A stretch of 64,000 nucleotides of DNA from Neodiprion pinetum. Its lineage: Eukaryota; Arthropoda; Insecta; Hymenoptera; Diprionidae. The DNA is taken from positions 29,428,607 through 29,492,606 of the forward strand of contig NC_060235.2 of assembly GCF_021155775.2 (NCBI RefSeq). The letters run 5' to 3'. The notes beneath the pieces were generated by a model that was not told where the DNA came from, made no database searches, and was given only the letters and a program-made list of their open reading frames with translations. Shown one piece after another: positions 51,856 through 64,000 of the stretch. Position numbers and translations under genes: made by a program. Positions within the stretch are counted from its first letter, which is position 1. Each line of letters opens with the position of its first letter.

Positions 51856-52800
51856 TTCACTACACTTGGCAGTCTCTTCGGTGCTTAAAACAAGATAAGC
51901 GCAGTCCTTCCTCTCTCCACGTAGCCAAAAAGCACGATCGCTTCACCGCGAAGACGCCGAAAGCTCGTCTGTATTCCGATAGGTTCGCAGTCGTGCCTTC
52001 GCGAGGCGAGAGTCTCCGATATGATTTTTACGAGTATAAACGTTTCCCACACTCAAAGTACGATTGCTCAACTCGATACTAAACCGCGGTAAGTGGCAAT
52101 GAAATCTCGAAACTTCTACACATGACTTTCGACTCGAATTCCCGCTGCAGCTATGCAGTAGACTTCCTTGTTTACTCCTCGTTGGATGCGGATTGCAACG
52201 ACCTTCTTCTAATCAGTGTAAATACCCGTGCGTTGCTACACTTGCGGGAAACATTTCAGCTGTAAAGAAAATCCCGAGGGTAATTTTCGCTCTTGAATAT
52301 TCTTACGACGATCCGACGAATAAAATTGTCTGTATTTCAACTATCCGAATGGCTGTTCTTCGGGTGTTTCTTGGACCGCGTTTTCCTTCCAATATTACTA
52401 CCCGGTGCGAACGGCGTGCGACACAATGCAAAAGTGGCGAAAATTTCCAACCGTGTTTGAAAAATATCTCCAGACGCACCCCACTTTCACCTCTCCCAAT
52501 GAAAATGGAGGTGGATGCCGCACGTGGACCTGCAGCCAATCGACAGGTGCAGCTCGCTCCCACCTCTGGAGGTTGAGACCACCACCAGGGTCTCCGACAC
52601 GCGCCTTGACCGCGCGCCGTTCCTCCGCTATCGCACATGCCTATACCAACGTTCAGGTCACTAGCTGCCGGCTCGAGACATTTCATAGAGTTCTGGACGA
52701 TCCGCGTCGATCTTTGCAAGTGGTAAAAGACTGCGCCTGGTAAACTTCTAGAAGAGTATTCTGCAACCGTCCAGCGTGGTTCGGCTTCAATGTCACCCAC
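51856..52800 (-). promoter_or_regulatory. Probable promoter and 5' untranslated region of the scavenger receptor gene
   Basis: This is the DNA immediately upstream of the exon 1 start. It is richer in C, G and CpG than its surroundings, most of all at about 52300-52750. It holds long overlapping open frames on both strands (52303-52800 minus, 52405-52743 plus), which is typical of GC-rich non-coding DNA. A TATA-like run on the minus strand lies near 52800-52820. No initiator or transcription start can be placed from sequence alone. The role is inferred from position and composition. Confidence 0.3.
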
Positions 52801-55800
52801 TTTTTATACATATATATAATAAACAGCTGCTTCTCGTCAATCTCTTGTCTGCCTCGAAACTCTTTCACTCTTTATTCGTAAAAAAAATTTCTTCATTCCC
52901 TCGAAATTCTGTTGAGTAAAATGTCAGATTCATTCTTTTCGAGTGAAAACTGCAAGTCACTCTGACACAAGTCAGATTATACCCGAGAAAATTTCGAGAG
53001 TTCAGCGATTTTCTCAAACTTTTTTCCATATTTACTGAACAGTACTGAAATTCTACTTGGGAGAATTTGAAGAATTCTCTAATTTTATAAATATTTTTTC
53101 GTGATTTACCTTGGTATAATCTCACTGATGTAGTGGGTTGGTTTTCACGACATAAAATTTGGAGACTCCGTTTTGATTTGAAAAGCTGAGTTATTTTGCG
53201 TTATTCGTACGGAATGTCTTATCCGAGCATTGACTCGGCATTTCTTGCAGGGATGTATGGTGGAATTGACTTGTGACAACAAAAATATCATTAGGGTGTT
53301 GTTGTCTGATTCTCGAATAAATGAAGCGTCGGACTATTGTTTGTCATATTTTTAAAAACCGTAGAAGAAAATACGTGTTGTTTTTTTCGAAACTCATTTG
53401 CCACTTCGAGGTCTGTGATAACTGCGTTAGATAAAAATAGTTGTTACCGTTTCGAGTAGTCTTCAGAAATATTATTATTCGACGGTGCGAAAACAATTGA
53501 TTCATAATATGTATCACTAAATGATCTTATTTCGTAAATTGAATGATTTTCTTAATTTAAAACAAAAAAAATTCCGACTTATGAAAGTGACGAAACATTT
53601 TTTTATATACTCAGTAACGTTATTTTAGTCGAAATGAAAATATATTATTTCGTTGAAGTAAAGATTTACAATATAGGTATAATAATCTTTCCGAGGCAAT
53701 GGTTAGTTACACGTTAAAAGATCTTCAATCAGTTTTACCCAATCTTGCATTCTTGAGAACTTGTCATCGAATAGTTTTCTGTTCCACTTATAACATTGTA
53801 GTGAGGAAGGTGGAACCGGTTTGATATGGTTTTAACGCAGCGGTATTCGATTGCATCAGTGTCATCGGGGATTCATGTGATTCTTCATTGATGGCGAAAA
53901 ACGGGTTTTTACAAGCGAGAAAGCCTCAGACGATTCAAAATATCACTGTCACAGTACATGTCGTAGGGATATCGTAAAATTTTCTCAATTACTTGGCAGT
54001 TACAACGTTCTTGCTCGAAGGGTGATCAAATGTTTGTTTCCCGAGTTAATTTCCGTCATTTGTTATGTAGCATTACATCATATACAGTGTAATTATCTGA
54101 GATCATCGCATCACCATTGCACCACGTTTCCGAGGTATTAAGGATATAAGTTACCTTGAAAAAGTGACACTGGGATAATCTTCGGAAGCATAGAAGTAGT
54201 TGAAAGTCTGGTCTTTGATTATTTGGCGAGTGTTTCTATCACGGGAAATATGGTACATCGTTCAAGATTCGCGAATATACAGCTCACATGAAAGACAATC
54301 TACCAACCAAGTATGCGAAAGGAAATGAGTTATACCTGTGGTCGATCAAAGTTGGTGACCCTCTACTGTAAACTGTACGAAGGTTACTTAGGACAATCTG
54401 CTTCGGGCAATTTCCAAACGCAGCGCAAGTTCGATTGTAAGAAACGATATAGTTTTCACTAGTGAACAGTGCTATTGACCGCCATTATTTTCATGGCTAA
54501 GAGTTCGGAACCGATAGATTTCTAGTTTAATGCAAAACAGGTGAAAGACCATAATCCTTGATCGAGGTGGATGATCTCATTCTGTGAAACTAGGACCAGG
54601 CATTTCCGGAATATCCATGACGCATGACTAATGAACGATTATTGACGTCTGATTAAAATTCACATCTAGGATTAGGACTTTATTGATGACGGAAGATTTT
54701 CTCATTTTGCATACTCGTGAAATTTGATATTTGCTTTAGTACCTACTGTAATCAATAATTGCTGACATGCTGACACGACGAGTTTATATGGTCAAAGGGC
54801 GAGGAATACGGATGATTTTGTTCTTCTTATTTTTCTTCTACATTTGAAAAATGTCCTCACAGAGAAACGCTATCCGAGACTGTTCTATAGGTCTCACACT
54901 TTGTGTGATGTTTCGACAAAAAATTTGGAATTATGTGGAAAAATCATTGCATGTTCATTTGCCGTGGCTGATAGGTGCGGGTAATCAATCTTCACAACCA
55001 ACGTCATGATTCATGACCTCATATAACGCCTCAACGACTACGGTCAATTTCTGCGTAAATTCAATATGGCGGATGAAAAGAATTTTAATCATGGATTCCG
55101 TGTTTACCGAGTCTCGTTGCTCTCTTGAACTCCCGTCATTACCTCTACCGCGATAGACGTATCATCATTTCCAGTTGTCCCTTTTTACGATTTGTTTTTT
55201 CACCGGTTTTTCCCGAGGCTGAGATTGAATCGAAATTACTGGAAATCGCGCGTAAATGCTTTTTCATGCCGAAGAGGGTGAATAACAACTTTTATCGACG
55301 TGGTTTTCCGCTCGTCGGTGACTGCATAGGGTAGTAAGTTTTTTTTACTTGTTTCTCTTTTTCGCCCAGTTTGACTCGTGTGACTTTTGTTGTTCCTCAT
55401 GGCCTGTATGCAACAACAACGGAATGACTGGAATCACGATAATCTCTTGCCTACGGCATTACTAATTACTGACACAGATTTCACAGGGTGATATACGATA
55501 AGTTGACCAGATACCTCATAGTTTCGATATCTGTGTTCACCGATACGTGTCAAAGCATGTTTGTTTCATTGTTCTCATTAGGATTTGCTCACACTCTTTT
55601 CCAGGCCGCTGACGTATCTGGTGTAATACTGCGCTCATAAATTCATGTGGATTAAAAACAGAGCATGTAAGTCCTCAGAGATGACTTGAGATCCGAATTT
55701 ATCTACAGCCAAAGAAGGCTTTCACAGTACTAAATGATAATTATCCGATCAAGAAAACCATTGGATTTCAGACCCAATTTTTCGAAACGGCTGATTGGAC

Positions 55801-58800
55801 AGTAGGTATTTACGACTTTACGAATAATTATTATCTGACAACCGAAGTTCCAATTTTACGTACAACATACGTGATACGATCAGTTATCGGTAACTAACGA
55901 ATTAACATTAATCGAAAATATTCCCATGGCTGAATATGCTTTAGAAAAAAATACATGTGCAATGAACATTTACATTTAATTTTATTTTAATTTAAATACA
56001 CAATGTAGTGTTTGTACGAGCGGGTTTGAGAGCAAAAAACTACCTCACGTGAAAAATTGTATGATGGACGGCAAAAACTTGGATAGTGTTCGTACTGTCG
56101 TTCGATCTTGATGTATTCAACATTTTATGATGTTGAGCAAAAATATGATCACTCACTCAATTACTTAGAACGTACAGTTTATTACATGCCGCACGAGGCG
56201 AGATCACGGAATTGAGATGGTTATAAAAAATCGTAATAACAGAATGTGAAGTCAATATCAGTTTCTAGCCGATTTGCTTACGTCAGTGAGGAAAAAAGTG
56301 TTTAGGCTAAGCCCAATATTCTCTTCTCAGGTTACCAGGTGTCGTCGGCAGAAATTGACCTAAAATTTGCGCTTCACGATTTGTTCGCAGACGCAACTTT
56401 CATCAAGAAAAGACCGGTGAGTCCTTAATGTTTCGCATTTCAGTTTCTTTCCCAGATTTTGGACTCACTGAACGATGAAAGTATGAAAAAGCAAAAGAAC
56501 TAGAAACGCGCAATTTATCCTTGCGAGTATTCGTACTTTTGAACTTGCCGATAGGTTCTTTCCGAGCAAGGCATTACCTTTTTTTTATCCTATGATTTTC
56601 AATACTGTACCAGGTATTAGAATGCGTCATTTTAAGATTATATCGATGAACATGAATTGTATGTGTGTGTGTCTTTTTTATGTAGTTTTTTTGCCTATTA
56701 ACTCATAAATTAGGTGATCCTAGAATTTATAAGCAAATCCGCGTATGTTTTTCTATCGTATACGTATCACCTCGACTTGAACCCGGTAATTTGTTCCCGT
56801 AGCTAACGAGCGTGCAAGATCTTTAATTTTTCTTTGCTTTTTTGTTTCCTCATTTTTACCAGAGATCTTTGATTAATCTCATGGTGAGCATTGACTGTTA
56901 TTCACATCTATTTCATCTTTTTTTACGCTTCACCATTCGGTATATTGTACGGTTATTTGTCCCTGATTATACCATAGACAGATTTTTTCATTGAAAAATA
57001 GTTAACTGGTTTTGTCGTAAGTCCGTGTCAATTGTTGACAATCCGATATGCTCAATTCATAACGTTGTCTTACAAGCGTAAATATATTTTAATTTTGCGA
57101 ATGTTGTAATAAATGTGAAGTCGAAATGTGTACGCGATGAAAATTTTGAATATTTCAGTAAAACGAAAGAAATATTTTCAATAGTAGAGTCTCAAAATAC
57201 ACCAAACTGCGCAATTTAGAATCATCGCGAGTTGTAAATAAGAAATGTTGAACCTCGTGCGAATTATAAAACTATACTCTAATACCTCCTGTATCTTTTA
57301 CATCTGTAATATATCAGAGCTGAGAATCATATAACCTTATTAGCATAATTTGTAAAGAAGAACCCATGCTTCTTTTCATTATTGATCCTGTGACGACATT
57401 TGAATGGCACGCACCGTAATTTATACACCTGGAACGTCAAAAGTACATTTATCACAGATTTTATTGCTGTAATATTCCAAAGCACGCGATTATTATAATT
57501 ACCATGATTTTTTTCTCGCGGTTGAACTGTATACTATTCCAAATACCTACACAAAGGAAACAAGTATGCGAAATTTTTTCAAATAGATTTCGTTAGTTAT
57601 AATTGTTGTAAACCTGTACATCATACTTCCTTTATTATTTCCGTTACAGTTGATTAAATTCATTATCATTCGTGTGATGTTGAAGTCGAGTGAAATATCA
57701 GTGTCTGTTTCACACTGACAATTAATATCCCGATACATCGATGTACGTGTGGGACACACATAAGCGTATAAACAGGAATGAAGCTGTTCCCCAATTGGTA
57801 TAATGAAAGCCGGATGTAAGAATATCGCACGGTTGCTTGAGTTGTGTGTATAAACCAAATGAGTCTAGGACCAGAGACATGGTTGAAAATAAAACGACAC
57901 TCAAAGTGTTGTTCAACTGGAAACGGATTAATTGATGTGATCTGCGGCGTGTATTGAGCCCAAATCCCGTTGTGCTATATTGGGCAACTTTGTTTTTGTT
58001 ATAATGAATTTTAGTAAATAAATGTAGGTACGTGTTGAGAAAATTTCCCTAAATTCATATCCATGAAGTTTGAATCGGCTGATAAGATTTAATTTGAATT
58101 TCGTCGCTTATTTGCCCTTCTATTTCGCAAGATTTACCCGCATTCTCACATCTCGAAAAGAGTTGACTATCTCATTAATTACTCTGAAATTTTCAACGCC
58201 GATTCAAATTTCCAAATATTATTTGATCACTGTATCATGTGCCGCTAATTTTTCCATTCCACGTGGATGACGTCGTTGATCGTCACCTTGTAAAATTGTT
58301 CCAAGAAAGTTCCCGCACTGCAGACAAACAATTCTCTGTCTGTGCATTTGTTGATCGCTATGCAAATGTATCAATGTGTCCTTCCCCGGCAGAATGTAGG
58401 CTGCAGTTGTTTCGTGACTGTAATCAACGATTTCAATCTTTTTGCGCATATGTAATATAACGTGTGCCGCGATAGATGCAAGATCTTGTAAGCCGGAATA
58501 GGTAATATATACGAGAAAAAAATATACATAATCACTACCTTGCGCACAGTGTTAGAGTGAATTTAATATCGGAATAGACTTGCCGCGATCGGTTCATATC
58601 TATACATATAGTAACTCTATTTGTTATAAGATCGCTGTTGACGTCGATTGCAGCCGCGGTTTAAGTAAATCGCACCTTGAGATTCGTACGGTTATTCCAC
58701 CGCTCGATGATCGAAAAATTCCACACTACGCCGTGAGAATCGACTTGAAAGTAGGATCGTGTATTGATGGAAACAGTTTATGATATGTGCCGTAAACTAG

Positions 58801-61062
58801 TCGTATATGTATGGACGATGAATTTTTTCCACGTACTGTAAATAACAGGCAATATGCAAATGGAAAAACCCGTGTTGAAACAATTCGCTACTCATTTTAA
58901 TGCAATTTATAGAATGATTTCTAAATCTGAGACTCCCGTGCCATAACCCTGACAATGTTATACGTAGAAGTTGACAGGGTAAAATGCATTAACTTCTAGA
59001 GATGCACTGTTCAGCAACCTGAACAATGTTACCCAGAGCTGTAACTCCTTGACGTCGAATGCCGTAAGTCTAAGAGTGAATTGTAATAAAAATGCAATGA
59101 AAAACTAGGAATAATTTCGAAATTGATAGCAAAATAAATTTATTTTTTAATGCTTAAAATATCTGTCGATGTAAACAGAAGAAAGAAATTGATCGAAAGA
59201 ATCAATTATGTACTAATAACGATATTGTGAATACCATTATTAGTTTGAAATGACGCTTGTCTTGTATGAAAGTCCTCGATCAATATAAAATTTTATAACC
59301 CTACCATAAAAGTGGCAAGTGGGAAGTACTAAAATTACAAACAAACACAGCTGTATTGAACATGAAAATAAACGTGAATAGCAAATATTTTTATTCTCAG
59401 GTTTATAATTTTATTCGTGCAAAGTACCTTTTGGTAACTTCAAATGCGATTAGCTAGCCAATTAATCAAGTGCCTAATATGATTATTCACGACGGTGATG
59501 TAAAGGGCATGACCCGGCTTTGTACCCACGTATGGTGTAGATCGTAAAGCATGTCACGCCCGGAGATGTTGAATGTTAGTGGCAATTCACACGTAATACA
59601 TCATGACATATTGACTTATTGATATTAATATTGCAGCATTTGCAGCATAAGAGTGGAAGGAAATGATTAATTTTCGCACAAACATCGATTCGAATTATGC
59701 GAAATTTTTTTTGCGATACCTACACAACGTGAACCGTACACCTATAGAAGACTTAATACAAGTTGACCACGATGCGAGAATAATTATTTCTATCTGCAGT
59801 TGCTACACAGTCCTCAAATATTTTAATCTGATTATCGTTATTATTTTAATTTATTAACAACATAGTTTTGTACTGAATTCACCAAATTTTTCGAAGTTTT
59901 CTTTCTGGATCGCACATGTTTCAACAAATCTCTACCAGGTATATAATATTCGCATAAGTTTGCTATTTCAGAGCTACATGAACAGCTATTACGTTGCAAT
60001 TGCCAAATCATGCAGTAATGACAGCTATGGTTACACTAAATAGTTGTACCAGATTTTCTTGTAATTTCAGGATTCTTTAAAACGTTGTTCAAACAACATT
60101 CCATCTGACTGCAATTTTCTGCAAACTCTAAATGAAATTTTTCCCATTGTGCGGCTGTGGAGAAAGGATTCATAAATCGAGCGAATTTCACCCGTAAAGC
60201 AGAAACGGTGTAAGGTATGTAATGGTACATAATTTGAAATGTGCGCTACAGTTGAGCCGTTTGAACAATTTTCTAACTAATTTGGAGTAATTGTATAAGA
60301 GATTAGATACCTGTATATTCGACGTAATGCGATAGTTAGGCTTGTGAAACCGGTAATGCGAGTCAAGATCACGTTTGCGTTGTGTGAGACTTTTTCTGCC
60401 AGACTCGTCTGTTCGTTACACTTCCTCCTACGGTGCATTAAACTTTGCATGAATCTTATGTACGACTGTTCTGCCATTCGCTGATCCTGGGCGTTCTTTT
60501 GCAGATAAAACGTCTTGACGTAAATGCTTTAATTCGAGTAAATGAACAAACAAAACAAGCTTGACGTTCTAGAAAACATTATAATGGGTACACACTTCGT
60601 CAAAATCTTGATAAATCGATGGAAAATATTGACAATAACTTACGAATGGGCTACTCATGATGTCATACACTACGATCGCTACGCAAATTGACGGAAACAA
60701 CTATTCGACACGTTAACCATCTGAGCATATTTTTTTTAAATGTTGTGTCCCAAAAAAAAAGTCTTTAAGAAAAACCGGGGTTCGTCCTTTGCTTGCGGAC
60801 TGGATTAAAACATCGCCGCTTATACTTATTCATAACTACATCCAGCCTGTTGAATTCTAACTCACCGAATTAGACAACTTTTCCATAAGGTCAGCAACAT
60901 AAAAAATTCACTATCGAGACTCTATTAAATATATTTCAACAGGTGGAAAGGAGGACCTGTCACAGTATTTATTACGTGAAAGTTTTTTAGTTTTCTATTT
61001 CAATAGTAGAAGCGAAGTCAATGTTGTCTGACCTAATTAAATACGATCGGATCTTTATTTAA
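52801..61062. other. Intergenic, no gene supported
   Basis: AT-rich, with open frames under about 105 codons. Minus-strand frames at 57547-57916, 58219-58449 and 60036-60477 look faintly protein-like but do not join into a recognisable protein. Nothing else stands out. Confidence 0.5.
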
Positions 61063-61410
61063 GGGGGTGCCCTGGTTGATTTCGACTTTGACATATATAT
61101 CTGTAAATATCGAAGTCCACGTGTCTCGATCGCGATGAAAAGCTCAACACAATTCTGTATAAAAACACTCCAACTCATTTTCATTTGACGATGAAATAAA
61201 GAAATGGCACGGATTCTACGAAATCGCAATAGTAAATTCGTAAAATCCATGCCAATTCTTTATTTCTGCGGCAAGTGAAAATGCGTTGGAGTGTTTTTGT
61301 TTAGAATTGCTATCGAATGGGGCTATTGAACCGTTTTTCGCATTTGAAATACTTGGAATTTGATACTTGGAGATATATACGTCAACGTCGAAATCGATCA
61401 GAGCACCCCC
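61063..61410. mobile_element. Foldback MITE flanked by TTAA, 348 bp
   Basis: The left end is GGGGGTGCCCTGGTTGATTT and the reverse complement of the right end is GGGGGTGCTCTGATCGATTT. The match continues through CGAC, TTGAC and TATATATCT for about 40 bp. A second strongly paired block lies nearer the centre, containing CACTCCAAC, CATTTTCA, AAATAAAGAA, TGGCA and GGATT. The part of the arms between these blocks has diverged. TTAA stands at both borders (61059-61062 and 61411-61414), the target used by piggyBac-type transposases. There is no coding capacity. The border assignment relies on TTAA being itself palindromic, so the outermost A/T bases are ambiguous. Confidence 0.85.
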
Positions 61411-64000
61411 TTAAATTGTATTCTTGTCATATTAGATCAGATAAAGACAAAAGTTGTATTCAATTAGTTTGATTCATTTGATCTTGGGCGAGAGAATGTT
61501 AAAGATACTTCCATTATTGAAATGGAAAAGTAAAAAACCTTCATTATATAATATCAAAATTATATCTAATTAGTTTTAAATAGACCATCAGAATATAACA
61601 TACAGTTAAATTGGAAATATAGTTTATCAATCTAAATGGATTCAAACAGGCTTATTTACTTTGATCGGGTAGTTGAAATTTTATGATATGTGCTTACAAC
61701 TTTGAATAGTTCGTTTCTGAAATATTTTCTGAACAAATCGTGCTTCCAATTTCTGTTTATGCCTGATTTGAGAGAATCCATGATATCTTTTTGAACCTTC
61801 TGAAAATGATCATACTGTAAATATACGTGACGGTGATTTGGAAGCGATCATTTCTATCAGACACTTTGTTCGAAAATGGCAATTTGTTAACGCCTTACAG
61901 CTATCCCAAATTGTTTCGATACGTTTTACAATACCGATGTTTGAAACAGCTTCAAATTATTATTCACATGTGTAATATTATACTAACTTAATGCGTATTA
62001 CTGACCTAACGATCATTTATGCTCTATTATGCCGGTTGAACGACATGCGCAATTAATGAATATCGTAGATGATTTAGCTACTAATTGACGAGGATATCGG
62101 CAGCAATCGCGATTCAAAACACATTATATGCCAATTTTATGAAGAGCTGCTCGATTATTATCGGTAATTGCAGGCACACACGATTCAATGTAGGTAGTCG
62201 ATAATTCTTGACTTTTTGAGCGCCCTACGTCATTGCAGGAAAGTTCATGTGACTTGTGAGTCAATGTAACTACAAATCTCTTCCACGCGTATGCTCCGAT
62301 CGGTTGGCGCATGCAAATTACTTATGGAAATCAACAACAAGCCGGCAACATGCCGGAATTAACGGATCGTATACATGTTGCACAGACAAACAGAGCGGTT
62401 AGTCTTGCGACAAATACCTTGACAACTTCGATCGAGAGGCAACTATATATTTCCGGATAGGTTAATACAGAGTCGGTAGTAATTATGAGATTTGTTAGCT
62501 GACACGCATATTCGTGTAGAATATTTATAATCCACCGACCAACGACATACAGCTAGAAAGAATAAGTAATAAGCAATTTTTAAGCCGCGTCACACGTCGA
62601 ACAGAAATAACCCACTGCATTGATAAAAAGCCTGAAAAATGTATATAATTGAGTCGTAAATTCGCGACGCAATACCTTCGTTATGTTTCTCTCACGGCGT
62701 TTTCGTAAAATTTTTTTCGAGTGTGATGTGTAAAATATTCCGATGAGATACATTGCCATTAATCCGTATACGCCTGTCTCCAGGGATGTGGAAAAACGCG
62801 GAGTTCCGATCAATTTAACGCAACTTGAATCTGGCGATTTCAACATATGCAGGGAAGGATTCATTCTCCAGGTTATGCAAATTGTGAGCTTGCCTCGAAA
62901 AAAATATAAAGGAAATTTTTAAACGAATGCTTGATCGTCTGATATACTTTTCGTGTATCTCGATATGGCGTTCATTATTTGATTCACATTTTTATCCCAC
63001 GCCTGTATACTCTCTGGGTTGGTTGATTGCGGTTTTTTCCATCGGGTTTCTTCAATCTGGTTAGCTGAATCTGCTACACTGTGTATAAACTTGGTTCTTC
63101 AACGTAGGTTAGAACAACATCTTTGCCTGCGTATTGAGTATACCACTATAAGTGTTATACAGTTCCGTATATCGAATTCGGGTCGCTAATTATGGTCGGA
63201 GAGTAGTCAACAAGCGTTTTTTTGTTCTCAACTCGCGGCTTTTTATTTTTTATTTTATTTTTTAAAGAATTTTAATGGTCAATGAACATCGCATAAGTTT
63301 AAACGAATTAAATTACTCCGTAAAGACTGACGTCAAAGACGTATCCGCTATAGCGATGTGGGGAAACCCAAGAAATTGCTATGGGTATAAAGCAGAAATC
63401 GCATTTTTTTTATTTCTTTTTTATTTTTGTGTTTTCATTTGGAGGTCAGCACAATTGTGCAATCTTCTATTTATGCTTATCCAGGTGTATTTGCGATTTC
63501 TATAAACGATCGGCTTATGCTGTCGGGTAACTAATTCATTACCTTGCGGCAAATCTTCATTGGTTATCGGTGCGTGTGGGGTGTCGTTACGTATTATGTA
63601 AATAGCGTGAGTAGATATACTCTTAAAGCCCATCCGGTTTTATATAATATGGACCTTGATCGCGAAATTCAGTGACGTCGAAAACCTATAATCACGAGAT
63701 AATGCTTTGTGTCATTTCATTTCAAAGAGGAGTTTTTATCGCTATTAATTATTTTAATATCGTTTGAAGATCGGTAATATTTTTGGTAGTACGTATTTGA
63801 TTGCATAACTAATAGCCGTTTCTGATTGTCGATCGCGAAACATTAATATTGAAAAAATAAAGTTTTTCTCTGAAGAATCAACAACACGCAATGTGCCGCT
63901 GGAATCTATGTGGCTTTGAAGTCGCTGATTGTCGACTGACGCATTTTCATCAAATTTAATCCTCCGGGCAAAGAAGCTATGAATTTAGTTCAGAGTTTGA
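61411..64000. other. Intergenic, no gene supported
   Basis: AT-rich. The longest frame, 62580-62864 on the minus strand (94 codons), has a hydrophobic stretch followed by a basic one but no recognisable family and no partner exon. Confidence 0.5.

Noticed and set aside
52303..52800. Minus-strand open frame of 165 codons, the longest in the window
   Set aside because: Low-complexity Arg/Gly/Ser composition, an equally long overlapping frame on the other strand, no domain and no splice partner. Better explained by GC-rich upstream DNA.
57547..57916. Two overlapping minus-strand frames with hydrophobic stretches
   Set aside because: No recognisable motif, no acceptor-donor pair in phase with neighbours, and AT-rich codons expected by chance.
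62580..62864. Possible start exon of a membrane receptor (hydrophobic then basic stretch), with faint companions at 60277-60477 and 60036-60230
   Set aside because: The splice phases do not join into one protein, and no chemoreceptor or other family motif is visible.
1..64000. CRISPR arrays, operons, rRNA genes or phage-like modules
   Set aside because: No regularly spaced direct repeats with unique spacers, no coding density and no rRNA-like sequence. The window is eukaryotic.

Overview
The window looks like eukaryotic genomic DNA, most likely from an insect. It holds one multi-exon gene with GT-AG introns, long unique intergenic DNA, microsatellites and short palindromic transposons. There are no operons, ribosome binding sites or dense coding as in a prokaryote. 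The CpG-containing mixed composition and the protein would suit a hymenopteran (perhaps a sawfly), but that placement is a guess.

The only gene I can support lies on the minus strand from 51855 down to 27963. It encodes a CD36-family class B scavenger receptor. Eight coding exons join in consistent phase to 1806 nt, 601 residues plus stop. The product has a cytosolic N-terminus, a first membrane helix, a large extracellular domain with the six family cysteines and five N-glycosylation sequons, a second membrane helix and a 67-residue cytosolic tail. Exons 2-8 are clear from homology. Exon 1 lies about 11 kb upstream and is joined by splice phase and position. It adds a 75-residue cytosolic extension, unusually long for the family. 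Introns 1 and 3 are long (about 11.0 and 8.1 kb) and the others are 0.3-0.9 kb.

Region by region: 1-480 is plain AT-rich DNA. 481-1116 is a minisatellite of ten 60-bp units whose reading frames show a 20-residue Pro/Gly-rich repeat. 1117-27962 has no recognisable gene but holds a small inverted-repeat element (about 4363-4503), a serine-type TCC/TCA repeat (20191-20281), a local duplication (22250-22337), a 338-bp foldback element between TA dinucleotides (23684-24021) and a 56-codon open relic (24872-25042). 27963-51855 is the receptor gene, with a long (CT)23 microsatellite in intron 1. 51856-52800 is the probable promoter and 5' untranslated region. 52801-64000 is AT-rich and without a supported gene, apart from a 348-bp foldback element flanked by TTAA (61063-61410).

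Anything described as regulatory or as a relic is inference from composition and pattern only.
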